Origin: Rhizohabitans arisaemae
GTDB taxonomy: Bacteria; Actinomycetota; Actinomycetes; Streptosporangiales; Streptosporangiaceae
Assembly: GCF_025996515.1 (NCBI RefSeq)
Contig: NZ_BLRH01000060.1
Span: 868,001 to 932,000 of the forward strand
DNA length: 64,000 nt
Direction of reading: 5' to 3'
Positions 7,665-16,922 of the stretch are shown piece by piece. The notes beneath the pieces are model-generated. The model was not told the origin of the DNA and ran no database searches. It was given only the letters and a program-made list of their open reading frames with translations. How positions within the stretch are numbered: position 1 is the first letter of the stretch; every line of letters starts with the position of its first letter. Position numbers and translations under genes: made by a program.

Positions 7665-9392
7665 ATGTTCGATCCGCAGCTTGTGCTCGCCGAGCGTGTC
7701 CAGCAGGCGCTGGGCTCCGCGTTCGGATCCGAGTACGCCGACGCAGACCCGCTGATCCGGCCGTCGCAGTTCGCCGACTACCAGTCGAACGTGGCGCTGA
7801 GCCTGGCCAAGCGGGTGCGACGAAGCCCGCGGGACGTGGCGCAGGCGCTGGTGGACGCGATCAAGGCCGAGGACGTCTGCGCGAGCATCGAGATCAGCGG
7901 ACCGGGGTTCGTCAATCTCACGCTGCGCGACGACTGGATCGCCGCGCACGCGCTGCGGCAGCTGACCGACCCCGAGCTGGGGATCGAGCCGAACACCCCG
8001 GCCGAGACCGTGGTCGTCGACTACTCCGCGCCCAACGCGGCCAAGGAGATGCACGTCGGCCACCTGCGCACCACGATCGTCGGCGACTGCCTGGCCCGGG
8101 TGCACGAACGCCTGGGCGACCGGGTGATCAGGCAGAACCACATCGGGGACTGGGGCACCCAGTTCGGCATGCTCATCGAGCACCTCCTCGACCTCGGCGA
8201 GAAGAGCACGCTCGCCCGCCTGGCCGCGGGTGAGGGCAACGCCTTCTACCAGGAGGCCCGGGCCAAGTTCGACGCCGACCCGGTCTTCGCCGAGCGCTCC
8301 CGCCGCCGGGTTCCGCTGCTCCAGGGCGGGGATCCGGAGAGCCTGCGGCTCTGGCAGAAGTTCATCGACGAGACCGTCAAGTACTTCAACCGGGTCTACG
8401 GGCAGCTCGGCGTCACCCTCACCGACGCCGACCTCGCCGGCGAGAGCATGTACAACGCGATGCTGGACGAGACCTGCGCCGAGCTGGAACGCCTCGGGGT
8501 GGCGACGATGAGCGAGGGCGCCCTCTGCGTCTTCCCGCCGGGCTTCACCGGCCGGGACGACCAGCCGCTGCCCCTGATCATCCGCAAGAGCGACGGCGGG
8601 TACGGCTACGCGACGACGGACATGACGGCCGTGCGTTACCGGGTCCGCGACCTCAAGGCCGACCGAATGCTCTACGTGGTCGGGGCCGACCAGGCACTCC
8701 ACTTCCAGATGATTTTCGCTGCGGCGAGGCAGGCCGGTTGGCTCACCGACGCGGCCTCCGCCGAACACATCAAGATCGGCATGGTGCTCGGCGCGGACGG
8801 GCGCAAGTTCCGCACCCGCTCCGGTGAGAGCGTGCAGCTGAGCGCGCTGCTGGACGAGGCGGTCGAACGCGCCTCGGCGGTCATCGCCGATCGGGACTTC
8901 GGCGAAGCCGACCGGGAGAAGATCGCGCGGACCGTCGGCATGGGCGCCGTCAAGTACGCCGACCTCTCGGTCAGCCACGACAGCGAGTACGTCTTCGACT
9001 TCGACCGGATGCTCGCGCTCACCGGCGACACCGGCCCGTACCTGCAGTACGCCACAACCCGGATCAGGTCCATCTTCCGCAAGGGCGGGCTCGACCCCGA
9101 GCAGGCGCGCGGGACCATTGAGATCGGCGACCCGACCGAGCGGGCGCTCGCGCTCCAGCTGCTCGGCTTCGGCGCGACCGTACGGCAGGTGGGCGAGACC
9201 TCCGAACCGCACCGGCTCTGCGCCTACCTGTACGAGACGGCCAGCGCGTACACCGCCTTCTACGAGAAATGTCAGGTCCTGAACACACCGGAGCCGGTGC
9301 TCTCCTCCCGCCTGGCGCTCACGGCGCTCACGCTCGGCGTCCTGGAGACCGGCCTCGGGCTGCTCGGGGTACCGATCCCGGAACGCATGTAG
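7665..9392 (+). CDS. argS: Arginyl-tRNA synthetase
   Basis: The product is 575 residues, a class I aminoacyl-tRNA synthetase that charges tRNA-Arg in the cytoplasm. The class I HIGH signature appears as HVGH near residue 130 within SAPNAAKEMHVGHLR. As in many ArgRS there is no canonical KMSK; the KFRTRSGESVQL loop takes its place. The C-terminal helical tRNA-binding domain ends with LLGVPIPERM, typical of ArgRS. An ATG 21 bases upstream is also in frame, but the chosen start fits the family and the -10 element. A strong terminator follows. Confidence 0.96.
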   Translation: MFDPQLVLAERVQQALGSAFGSEYADADPLIRPSQFADYQSNVALSLAKRVRRSPRDVAQALVDAIKAEDVCASIEISGPGFVNLTLRDDWIAAHALRQLTDPELGIEPNTPAETVVVDYSAPNAAKEMHVGHLRTTIVGDCLARVHERLGDRVIRQNHIGDWGTQFGMLIEHLLDLGEKSTLARLAAGEGNAFYQEARAKFDADPVFAERSRRRVPLLQGGDPESLRLWQKFIDETVKYFNRVYGQLGVTLTDADLAGESMYNAMLDETCAELERLGVATMSEGALCVFPPGFTGRDDQPLPLIIRKSDGGYGYATTDMTAVRYRVRDLKADRMLYVVGADQALHFQMIFAAARQAGWLTDAASAEHIKIGMVLGADGRKFRTRSGESVQLSALLDEAVERASAVIADRDFGEADREKIARTVGMGAVKYADLSVSHDSEYVFDFDRMLALTGDTGPYLQYATTRIRSIFRKGGLDPEQARGTIEIGDPTERALALQLLGFGATVRQVGETSEPHRLCAYLYETASAYTAFYEKCQVLNTPEPVLSSRLALTALTLGVLETGLGLLGVPIPERM

Positions 9393-9399
9393 AACCACC

Positions 9400-9433
9400 G
9401 TTCACTCCCACACCGACACGTGTGGGAGTGAAC
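9400..9433 (+). terminator. argS terminator, 14-bp perfect stem
   Basis: GTTCACTCCCACAC and its complement enclose a 6-base loop (CGACAC). The hairpin begins 8 bases after the argS stop codon. Confidence 0.8.
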
Positions 9434-9511
9434 GCGCGTCATTTCGGAAGTGGAGCGGTTAAGCCTGGATAGGCTAAGCGCAGCCTTTGGAAGGAGCGGC
9501 CCGATCCGCGC

Positions 9512-10756
9512 ATGAAACTGACCACTTCAGACGACATCGCGGAGTTACGCCTCCGCGTCTCGGCCGTACTCGCCTCGCTCATCGCGAATCCGAGCAGTGC
9601 CCAGCCCGTCGATCTGCCGGACATCCCGGGCCACTGGCTCGGGCCTGCGGTGGAGGCGGTCGTCTCGGTGGTCCGCGGTGAGGACCCGGCTGCGCCCCTG
9701 GCCGTAGCCGGTCGCCGGGACGAGCGCAGAACCGCTCTCTTCCTCTGCCTGGTGCTCGCGGCCTGCGGCAAAGGGGACCGGGTACACGCCTCCTGGCTCG
9801 GTACGGCCTTCGGCGGGCTCCCCGCCGACCCGGCGGTCACCCGTGAGCAGCGCGCCATCTGGATCAGCGCGGCCCAGGGCGCCTACGGTCCCGCCGGGCA
9901 GATCTTCGTGCTTCGCCGGCTCGGGGCGGTCTCCCCGTCCGACTCCGAGCCGTGGCTGGACGCCCTGATCCCGCCGGTGGAAACCGTCCCGCTGCCCCCG
10001 GCGCTGACCGACGTCCCCGCCCTCGCCGAACCGGGCACCGCCGCGAAACGCCTCGCCGCGCTGCGGAAGAGATGCGAAGAGATCACCGATGTGGGGGGCG
10101 AGCCTCCGGGCCGCCCCGGAGCCGACCCGCTGCAGGCGTTGATCGACGACGAACCCGAAATCTCGGTGGGGACGCTGCACACCCTGCTCGCCGACGACCT
10201 CAGGCCGGGCGCCGATCCCCGGCTCGCCGTGGTGGCGCTGCACGTCGCCGCGCCCGCGCTGCGCAGCGGGGCCGAGCGTCTCGCCCAGATCGCGGGTGCG
10301 CCGCCGCCTGAGGAGATCGCCGTCCGAGTCGACGGACACCGGATCGGTCTGCGTCAGGACGGCCCGGTCGCCGGCACCCTGGCGGAGGCGGAGCGCAGGA
10401 TCCTCCTCGACGTACCCCGGTCCGCGGTGGTGGGGGCCCGCCGCCTCGACTGGATCTACATCACGCTCGGGCTGATCTGCGCCTTGATCGCGCTCCCGTT
10501 CCAGGAGTGGCTGCTCGTCGGCGGCGGGCTCGCGTTGGCCGCGGTGAGCTCGTTCTTCCTCTGGCACCACGGTGTCCGGCACCGGGAGGCGACCGAGCGG
10601 GCCGCTCGGCGAGTCCTGCGCCTGGGCAAGCGGGCGACCGAGGCCGCCGAGCACTTCCGTGCCCATCTCGTGGAGTCCGGACTCCATCGCGGGCAGGCCG
10701 AGGAAGACCTCGCGGCGATCAAGCTCCTCCTCAAGCGGGGGCCCCGAGCCGTCTGA
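9512..10756 (+). CDS. Conserved membrane-associated protein of unknown function
   Basis: The product is 414 residues. Most of it is a soluble, Ala/Pro-rich N-terminal part with helical segments. Two adjacent hydrophobic helices lie near residues 310-350 (WIYITLGLICALIALPF, then LLVGGGLALAAVSSFF), and a charged coiled-coil-like C-terminus follows. A GGAAGGAG sequence precedes the ATG at a long spacing (~13). No enzymatic motif was recognised. Its last ~25 codons lie inside a 188-bp tandem duplication, so a second, detached copy of its C-terminus stands downstream. Confidence 0.6.
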   Translation: MKLTTSDDIAELRLRVSAVLASLIANPSSAQPVDLPDIPGHWLGPAVEAVVSVVRGEDPAAPLAVAGRRDERRTALFLCLVLAACGKGDRVHASWLGTAFGGLPADPAVTREQRAIWISAAQGAYGPAGQIFVLRRLGAVSPSDSEPWLDALIPPVETVPLPPALTDVPALAEPGTAAKRLAALRKRCEEITDVGGEPPGRPGADPLQALIDDEPEISVGTLHTLLADDLRPGADPRLAVVALHVAAPALRSGAERLAQIAGAPPPEEIAVRVDGHRIGLRQDGPVAGTLAEAERRILLDVPRSAVVGARRLDWIYITLGLICALIALPFQEWLLVGGGLALAAVSSFFLWHHGVRHREATERAARRVLRLGKRATEAAEHFRAHLVESGLHRGQAEEDLAAIKLLLKRGPRAV

Positions 10757-10760
10757 ACCC

Positions 10761-10812
10761 GTGATCGTTGTGGTGTGCGCGCCTTTCCGGGTGCGCACAG
10801 CACAACGATCAC
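10761..10812. terminator. Palindromic intergenic repeat, copy 1 (bidirectional hairpin)
   Basis: GTGATCGTTGTG at the left and CACAACGATCAC at the right pair perfectly, and the inner GTGTGCGC and GCGCACAG halves extend the stem to about 20 bp with one mismatch. It lies between convergent genes and can terminate both. Related palindromes occur at 20142, 20280, 24107 and 24238. Confidence 0.75.
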
Positions 10813-10948
10813 CGGCGACAGGCCGTACGGAACCGTCAGGAAGCCCGCTCGGCGGCGATGGATTCCAGGCTCCATCGCGGGCAGGCCGAGGAAGACCTCG
10901 CGGCGATCAAGCTCCTCCTCAAGCGGGGGCCCCGAGCCGTCTGAACCC

Positions 10949-11000
10949 GTGATCGTTGTGGTGTGCGCGCCTTTCCGGGTGCGCATAGCACAACGATCAC
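10949..11000. terminator. Palindromic intergenic repeat, copy 2
   Basis: This is the same 52-base palindrome carried by the second unit of the 188-bp duplication, differing by one base (GCGCATAG for GCGCACAG). It is the copy next to the true end of the oxidoreductase gene. Confidence 0.75.
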
Positions 11001-11023
11001 CGGCGACAGGCCGTACGGAACCG

Positions 11024-11935
11024 TCAGGAAGCCCGCTCGGCGGCGATGCGTTCCCGGGTCAGCGGGACCACCTCCTCGGCGAAGCGTCGGAGCTGGACGT
11101 CCGGGTCGCCCTCCCCCCAGAACACGAAGGTGTCCATGCCGTACCCGACCGCCAGGTCGGTCAGCTCGTCGGCCCACTGATCCGCGGGTCCGTGCAGGAA
11201 GCCCTCGCTCGCCCCGTCGGTGACGGTGCCGTTGACGTTGTAGATCCTCCGGATGTCGGCCGGGGAGCGACCGGCCGCCTCCGCCGCCTCGTCGATGGCC
11301 GCGTGAAACACGGGCAGCCGGTCGGGGGTCGCCCACGACGACGAGGGAACCCAGCCGTCGGCGAGGGCGCCGGTGACCTTGAGCATCCGCGGACCCACGG
11401 CTCCGAGCCAGATCCCGATGGGATGGGCGGGTTCGGGCCCGCCTTGCGCTCCGGCCAGCCGGTAGTGGTCGCCGTCGAACTTGAGGTTGCGTTCGCCGCT
11501 CCAGATCAGGCGGATGACGGCGATGGCCTCCTCCAGCGCCGACACCGCCTCGCCCGGTGCGCGCCGTGGTCCGCCGTACGCCTCGATCGCATCCCAGAAC
11601 GCCCCGGCGCCGAGTCCCAGCTCCACCCGGCCCCCGCTGAGCAGGTCCAGGGTCGCCGCGGACTTGGCGAGGACGGCCGGGCTGCGCAGCGGCAGGTTCG
11701 CCACGTCGGGGAAGACCCGGATCCGCTCCGTGGTCGCGGCGATCATACTGAGCAGCGTCCAGGTGTCGATATGGCGCCGCTGGTAGGGGTGGTCTTGAAC
11801 GCCGATCAGGTCAAGGCCGAGACGGTCTGCCGTCCGGGCCGTGTCGAGCAGCGGATCCGCCGCGTTCGGGACGAGGAAATATCCGAATTCAACCGGACGA
11901 CCAGAGTCATTCATACCCGAGGCAACATTCCCCAT
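11024..11935 (-). CDS. LLM-class (luciferase-like) F420-dependent oxidoreductase
   Basis: The product is up to 303 residues and shows luciferase-like monooxygenase family features: an early GYFLVPNAADPLLDT strand, GVQDHPYQRR, the TTERIRVFPDV segment, RVELGLGAGAFWDAIEAYG and the GPRMLKVTGALADGW block. Actinobacterial members of this length and pattern usually use coenzyme F420; flavin use cannot be excluded. The substrate is unknown. A second in-frame ATG seven codons in (MNDSGRP) is an equally likely start. The gene is monocistronic and ends inside the tandem duplication. Confidence 0.8.
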   Translation of the reverse strand: MGNVASGMNDSGRPVEFGYFLVPNAADPLLDTARTADRLGLDLIGVQDHPYQRRHIDTWTLLSMIAATTERIRVFPDVANLPLRSPAVLAKSAATLDLLSGGRVELGLGAGAFWDAIEAYGGPRRAPGEAVSALEEAIAVIRLIWSGERNLKFDGDHYRLAGAQGGPEPAHPIGIWLGAVGPRMLKVTGALADGWVPSSSWATPDRLPVFHAAIDEAAEAAGRSPADIRRIYNVNGTVTDGASEGFLHGPADQWADELTDLAVGYGMDTFVFWGEGDPDVQLRRFAEEVVPLTRERIAAERAS

Positions 11936-12132
11936 AGCAACCTTCTTCCCGATCGAAGTGTTCGGCGGTCACTCACGTCGTGGTCGGCCACGCCGACCGC
12001 GCGGGCCCGGACGGCCCGGCGCGATCATCCGGCAGAACCCCACAGCGGGTTATACCCCGACCCGATTCCCGGCGCCAGGGGTAGCCGCGGACCCAGCCGT
12101 CCCAGCCCGATCCGCGGCCACCTCGTGCCGGG

Positions 12133-13008
12133 TCAGACGCCGATCGGGTGCCAGACGGTCTTGGTCTCCAGGAACGCGGTCATCCGGCCGACGCCCGGAT
12201 CGGCCGACCAGTCGTCCTGTCCCGGCCGCAGCACCCGCTTGAGGTTCCCGGCCGCGGCGACCTCGCACTCGGCGGCGAGCCGCTCGTCGGCGCCGGTGAG
12301 GTCGATCCCGTTCACATCCATGTGCGAGGCGAGCCAGGGCGCCAGCTCGGCCAGGTGGCCGGTGAGGATGTTCACCACCCCGCCGGGCAGGTCGGAGACC
12401 GCGAGCACCTCGGCGAGCGTGATCGCCGCCAGGGGAGCCCGCTCGCAGACGACCACGCAGGTGTTGCCGGTCACCACGACCGGGGCGACGGTCGAAATCA
12501 GGCCGAGCAGTGAGGTGGGGCCGAGCACGGCGACCACACCGGCCGGTTCGGGCTGGGAGAAGTTGAAGTACGGGCCCGCGATCGGATTGGCCGAACCGTG
12601 CACCGCGGCGATCTTGTCGGACCAGCCCGCGTACCAGACGAGCCGGTCGATCGCGGCGTCCACCTCGTCGCTCGCCCGCTTCGCCGCGTCCTTGCCGTCT
12701 TTGCCGCGAGTCCGCCGTACCGTCCCTTCGAACTCGTCGGCGAACTCGGACCGGCGGCCCTCCAGCATCTCGGCGATCCGATACAGGATCTGGCCCCGGT
12801 TGTACGGCGTGGCGCCGGACCAGCGGCCGAACGCCTTACGGGCCGCGACCACCGCGTCCCGGGCGTCCTTGCGGGAGGCCCTGGCGGCGTTGGCGATGAA
12901 GTCGCCCTTCGCGGAGGTCACGACATAGGACCTTCCACTCTCGGAACGGGGGAAAGCCCCGCCGATGAACAGTTTGTATGTCTTGCGCACCGCCAGACGC
13001 TCACTCAT
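12133..13008 (-). CDS. Short aldehyde-dehydrogenase-like protein lacking the catalytic half
   Basis: The product is 291 residues against ~480 for a full ALDH. It has the N-terminal ALDH features (KLFIGGAFPRSESG, FGRWSGATPYNRGQIL, then VAPVVVTGNTCVVV and LPGGVVNILTG), but it ends before the region that would hold the catalytic cysteine. It stops near LETKTVWHPIGV and has a good AAGGG ribosome binding site, so it looks like a designed short form, not decay. It lies downstream of a full ALDH and deoC on the same strand. ALDH16 proteins join an active and a degenerate ALDH domain in one chain; these two genes may be the split equivalent. A structural or regulatory partner role is inferred. Confidence 0.75.
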   Translation of the reverse strand: MSERLAVRKTYKLFIGGAFPRSESGRSYVVTSAKGDFIANAARASRKDARDAVVAARKAFGRWSGATPYNRGQILYRIAEMLEGRRSEFADEFEGTVRRTRGKDGKDAAKRASDEVDAAIDRLVWYAGWSDKIAAVHGSANPIAGPYFNFSQPEPAGVVAVLGPTSLLGLISTVAPVVVTGNTCVVVCERAPLAAITLAEVLAVSDLPGGVVNILTGHLAELAPWLASHMDVNGIDLTGADERLAAECEVAAAGNLKRVLRPGQDDWSADPGVGRMTAFLETKTVWHPIGV

Positions 13009-13160
13009 CGCCCGTACCCTTCCGAATAATCACAATCTGCGACATGCGTCGTATGCGGCAGCGGGCCACCCCCGGCAATCGGGTACGGGCTACGCGGATC
13101 GGGCGCTTTTCCGGAACCCAGCAGTTCGCCCAGGAAATGCTCCGGCGCCCACACCGGCGG

Positions 13161-14603
13161 TCAGACCTCAAGATAGGCCTCCAAGCCGTGCCGGCCGCCC
13201 TCCCGGCCGTACCCGGACTCCTTGTATCCGCCGAACGGCGAGGCCGGATCGAACCGGTTGAAGGTGTTCGCCCAGACGACCCCGGCGCGGAGCCTGGCCG
13301 CCATCCAGAGGATGCGAGACCCCTTCTCCGTCCAAACCCCGGCGGAAAGCCCGTACGGCGTGTTGTTCGCCTTCTCCACCGCCTCCGCGGGGGTCCGGAA
13401 GGTGAGCACGGAGAGCACCGGGCCGAAGATCTCCTCTCGGGCGATCCGATGCGACTGCGAAACCCCGGTGAAAAGCGTGGGCGGGAACCAGAAACCCCGG
13501 TCCGGCAGGACGCAGGGCGGAGACCACCGGGCCGCGCCCTCGGCCTCGCCCTCGGCGGAGAGCGACCTGATCTTCTCCAGCTGAGCCGACGAGTTGATCG
13601 CCCCGATGTCGGTGTTCTTGTCCAGCGGGTCGCCCAGGCGCAGCGTGCCCAACCGGCGCTTCAGCGCCGCCAGCAGCTCCGCCTCGACCGACTCCTGCAC
13701 CAGCAGCCGGGAACCCGCGCAGCACACGTGGCCCTGGTTGAAGAAGATCCCGTTGACGATGCCTTCCACGGCCTGGTCGATCGGGGCGTCCTCGAAGACG
13801 ATGTTGGCGGCCTTCCCGCCCAGCTCCAGGGTGAGGCGCTTGCGGGTGCCGGCGACACCGCGGGCGATCAGGCGGCCCACCTCGGTGGAGCCGGTGAAGG
13901 CGACCTTGTCGACCCCGGGATGGGTCACCAGCGCCTGGCCCGTCCCCCCGGCGCCCGTCACGATGTTGACCACGCCGGGCGGCAGATCGGCCTGCCGGCA
14001 GATCTCGGCGAAGAGCAGCGCCGTCAGCGGGGTCGTCTCCGCGGGCTTGAGCACGACCGTGTTGCCGCAGGCGAGCGCCGGTGCGATCTTCCACGCCAGC
14101 ATGAGCAGCGGAAAGTTCCACGGGATGACCTGGGCGGCGACCCCGAGCGGCCGCGGCTCCGGGCCGAACCCGGCGTAACCCAGCTTGTCGGCCCAGCCCG
14201 CGTAGTAGAAGAAGTGCGCCGCGACGAGCGGGAGATCGATGTCGCGGGACTCGCGGATCGGTTTGCCGTTGTCGATCGACTCCAGCACGGCGAGCTCGCG
14301 GGCCCGCTCCTGGATGACGCGGGCGATACGGAAGAGGTACTTCGCCCGTTCGCTCCCCGGCATCCGCGACCAGACCGAGTCGTAGGCCTTCCGCGCCGCG
14401 TCCACCGCCCGGTCCACGTCGGGCTGACCGGCGTAGGCGATCTCGGCGAGGACCTCCTCGGTGGCCGGGTTGATTGACTTGCCCCGTTCGTCACCGAGCG
14501 AATCCACCCACTCGCCGCCGATGAAGAGCCCGTAGGAGGATCTGATGTCGACGAGGTCGCGGGACTCCGGCGCCGGAGCGTACTCAAACAAGGCGTCTGT
14601 CAT
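13161..14603 (-). CDS. Aldehyde dehydrogenase (NAD(P)-dependent)
   Basis: The product is 480 residues, full length for the family. The catalytic cysteine sits in FFNQGHVCCAGSR, the general-base glutamate in LTLELGGKAAN, and the cofactor motif is FTGSTEVGR. It oxidises an aldehyde to the acid. The start has AGGAG overlapping the deoC stop region (9 bases between the genes), so it is co-transcribed with deoC. That suggests a role in disposing of acetaldehyde released from deoxyribose-5-phosphate. The substrate is inferred from context. Confidence 0.88.
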   Translation of the reverse strand: MTDALFEYAPAPESRDLVDIRSSYGLFIGGEWVDSLGDERGKSINPATEEVLAEIAYAGQPDVDRAVDAARKAYDSVWSRMPGSERAKYLFRIARVIQERARELAVLESIDNGKPIRESRDIDLPLVAAHFFYYAGWADKLGYAGFGPEPRPLGVAAQVIPWNFPLLMLAWKIAPALACGNTVVLKPAETTPLTALLFAEICRQADLPPGVVNIVTGAGGTGQALVTHPGVDKVAFTGSTEVGRLIARGVAGTRKRLTLELGGKAANIVFEDAPIDQAVEGIVNGIFFNQGHVCCAGSRLLVQESVEAELLAALKRRLGTLRLGDPLDKNTDIGAINSSAQLEKIRSLSAEGEAEGAARWSPPCVLPDRGFWFPPTLFTGVSQSHRIAREEIFGPVLSVLTFRTPAEAVEKANNTPYGLSAGVWTEKGSRILWMAARLRAGVVWANTFNRFDPASPFGGYKESGYGREGGRHGLEAYLEV

Positions 14604-14612
14604 CGCACGCTC

Positions 14613-15557
14613 CTAGTCGAGGGTGAAATAGTCGGGCCCGGCGTAATGACCGGTGGCCATCTTCTGCCGCTGCATCAGCAGGTCGTTGAGGAGGCTGGAC
14701 GCGCCCAGCCGGTAGAGCCCGGGGTCGAGCCAGTCCGGACCGGCCGTCTCGTTGACCAGGACCAGGTATTTGATCGCGTCCTTCGCGGTGCGGATCCCGC
14801 CCGCGGACTTGACCCCGACCTTGCGGCCCGTCGCCGCGGCGAAGTCCCGTACCGCCTCCAGCATGATCAACGTCACCGGGAGGGTCGACGCGGGCGAGAC
14901 CTTGCCCGTGGAGGTCTTGATGAAGTCGGCCCCCGCCAGCATCGAGAGCCAGGAGGCCCGCCGTACGTTGTCGTAGGTCGCGAGCTCCCCGGTCTCCAAG
15001 ATGACCTTCAGATGCGCGTCGCCGCAGGCGGCCTTCACCGCGACGATCTCGTCGTGGACCTTGCCGTACCGGCCGGACAGGAAGGCTCCGCGATCGATCA
15101 CCATGTCGATCTCGTCCGCGCCTTCGGCGACCGCGTGGACGGTGTCGGCCACCTTGACGTCGAGCGTGGCACGCCCGCTGGGGAAGGCGGTCGCCACCGA
15201 GGCGACCTTCACCCCGCTCCCCCGCAGCGCCGTGACCGCCTCCGCCACCAGATCGGGATAGACGCAGACCGCCGCCACCCGGGGGACGTCCGGCTGGGCG
15301 ACGTCCGGGTGGCGGGCCTTGACGCAGAGCGCCCGGACCTTGCCCGGGGTGTCGGCACCCTCCAGCGTGGTCAAGTCGACCATGGAGACGGCGAGGTCGA
15401 TCGCCTGGCGCTTCGCCGTGGTCTTGATGGATCGGGTCGCGAGCATGGCGGCACGCTGGTCGGCGCCGACCTGGTCGACTCCGGGCAGTCCGTGCAGGAA
15501 AGCGCGCAACGCGGCCTCCGATGAGGCGACGTCCACGAGCGAAGTGGTCGTTGACAC
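14613..15557 (-). CDS. deoC: Deoxyribose-phosphate aldolase
   Basis: The product is 314 residues from a GTG at 15557; a longer upstream extension is possible but unlike the family. It cleaves 2-deoxyribose-5-phosphate to glyceraldehyde-3-phosphate and acetaldehyde in nucleoside salvage. The Schiff-base lysine is in ADFIKTSTGK, and the second conserved lysine is in VGVKSAGGIRT. EIDMVIDRGAFLSG is the usual acidic strand. It leads an operon with an aldehyde dehydrogenase and a short ALDH-like protein, which could take the acetaldehyde product onward. Confidence 0.92.
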   Translation of the reverse strand: MSTTTSLVDVASSEAALRAFLHGLPGVDQVGADQRAAMLATRSIKTTAKRQAIDLAVSMVDLTTLEGADTPGKVRALCVKARHPDVAQPDVPRVAAVCVYPDLVAEAVTALRGSGVKVASVATAFPSGRATLDVKVADTVHAVAEGADEIDMVIDRGAFLSGRYGKVHDEIVAVKAACGDAHLKVILETGELATYDNVRRASWLSMLAGADFIKTSTGKVSPASTLPVTLIMLEAVRDFAAATGRKVGVKSAGGIRTAKDAIKYLVLVNETAGPDWLDPGLYRLGASSLLNDLLMQRQKMATGHYAGPDYFTLD

Positions 15558-15642
15558 CCTCACAGCATCGCCGACCAGGAGTGCTCTTACCAAACCAGCA
15601 CCGGCCGAGCCGACCCCCGCCGTTTCGTCAACTAACGCCAAC

Positions 15643-16785
15643 TCAGGGCGTGCGGTAGCCGAAGATCAGACCCTGATACGCCCCGGCGCCGGGCGGGACG
15701 GTCTCGGCGACCGCCCACATCCGCTTGGTGCCCGGGACGTTCGCGATCCCTTTGAGCTCGATCTCCGGCTCCCCCGGCCGCATGGGCATCCCGTGCCGGG
15801 TCCACCGCCCCTTGGCGTGATGGAGGAGGAACGCGGAGCGGCCGGCCGGCTGCGCGGTGATCCAGATCCCGCCGGAGCCGTCCGGGGCCACCTTGCGCAG
15901 CTCCACCGGACCGGCGCCGGTCTCCACGAGCCGCCAGGACTTCCCGTCCCAGTGCAGCACGATCGCCCGATGGGACTTCCACTCGTCGCAGCAGACGTTC
16001 TCGGTGACCGCGCCGACGGCCCACACGTCGTCCTCGGCCAGCGCCACGACGTCGTTCACCTCGGCCACCACCCGCCGGTTCCCGGCGGATTCCGCGAGCG
16101 GTACGGCGGGCGACGGCACCCGCGTCCACGTCTTCCCGTTCCAGTGCCACATGGTCGGCTGCGTCGACCTCTGGTCGCCCGAGCCGTGGTAGCCCGGTCC
16201 GCTCACGGCCCAGAGGTCGTCGCCCGCCGTCCCGGCGAACAGGTTTACCGGGGCGGGCGCGGCCACGGTCCGCCAGCGGCGCCCGTCCCAGTGCCGGAGC
16301 GCCTTGGTGGTGGTCAGCCAGACGTCGCGGGTGCCGAGTACGGCGGCGTCGACCACGTACTCCTCCCGGTCCGGCTTGTAGTCGTGCGCCGTCCACCGAT
16401 CGCGGTGCCACCGCCAGGCACCCGCGGAGGAGAATCCCCAGAGGTCGCCGCCCGGTGTGTAGCGGAGGAGGTCGGGTGCGACCACCTGGCCGGGCGGGAG
16501 CGGACCGGGGCGCCACGCCGTACCGTCCCGGCGCAGCGGCCGGCCGTTGGCGGTGGTGATCCACGCGTTGTGCCGGCCCCCGGCGACGACGTCGATCATC
16601 TCTCCGCCGCCTTCGATCGGTTCCCGGTGGACGAGGTGCCACCCCGGTGGGCTCACCGGTGCCGTCACCGAGGTGACCGAGCCCGCTCGCGTGTCGGCGG
16701 GTGACCGGTCGGCGGTACGGACCTCACCGCATCCGGTGATTACGGCGGCCACTGCAAGGAGGGCGAAGCCCCGGAGCCGCGACAT
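15643..16785 (-). CDS. Secreted lipoprotein with beta-propeller-like repeats
   Basis: The product is 380 residues. A signal peptide ends in the lipobox ITGC (Cys ~19). The mature part repeats a 'DxWxxG ... HWDGxxW' motif (DLWGFSSAGAWRWHRDRW; DVWLTTTKALRHWDGRRW; DVWAVGAV ... LHWDGKSW), the pattern of WD/kelch-like propeller blades. No catalytic residues are evident; it is probably a surface binding protein. A clear AGGGGGCTAGGT ribosome binding region precedes the ATG. It reads towards deoC with an 85-base gap and may be co-transcribed with it. Confidence 0.72.
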   Translation of the reverse strand: MSRLRGFALLAVAAVITGCGEVRTADRSPADTRAGSVTSVTAPVSPPGWHLVHREPIEGGGEMIDVVAGGRHNAWITTANGRPLRRDGTAWRPGPLPPGQVVAPDLLRYTPGGDLWGFSSAGAWRWHRDRWTAHDYKPDREEYVVDAAVLGTRDVWLTTTKALRHWDGRRWRTVAAPAPVNLFAGTAGDDLWAVSGPGYHGSGDQRSTQPTMWHWNGKTWTRVPSPAVPLAESAGNRRVVAEVNDVVALAEDDVWAVGAVTENVCCDEWKSHRAIVLHWDGKSWRLVETGAGPVELRKVAPDGSGGIWITAQPAGRSAFLLHHAKGRWTRHGMPMRPGEPEIELKGIANVPGTKRMWAVAETVPPGAGAYQGLIFGYRTP

Positions 16786-16922
16786 ACCTAGCCCCCTCTT
16801 ATCCCTGCTTAGACGCGGTATTAGCCCAACCTACCCGCACAGATAAGGCATCTGCCCGATGTGTGATCGATGTCCTTAGAACGAAGCTTTAGGTAGTCAA
16901 GAACACCTGAAGGGGACCGAAA

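Larger units (their letters stand above)
10673..11048. repeat. 188-bp tandem duplication spanning two convergent gene ends
   Basis: Copy one (10673-10860) and copy two (10861-11048) are each 188 bases and differ at about four positions, three of them in the first nine bases. The unit contains the end of the plus-strand membrane protein gene, a palindromic intergenic element, and the last codons of the convergent minus-strand oxidoreductase gene. Each gene keeps its own intact end, and the extra copy leaves detached 3' tails of both. The near-identity points to a recent event. Confidence 0.9.

Noticed and set aside
10775-12928. 717-codon plus-strand frame across the duplication and two minus-strand genes
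   Set aside because: It is antisense to the LLM oxidoreductase and ALDH-like genes and has low-complexity composition.
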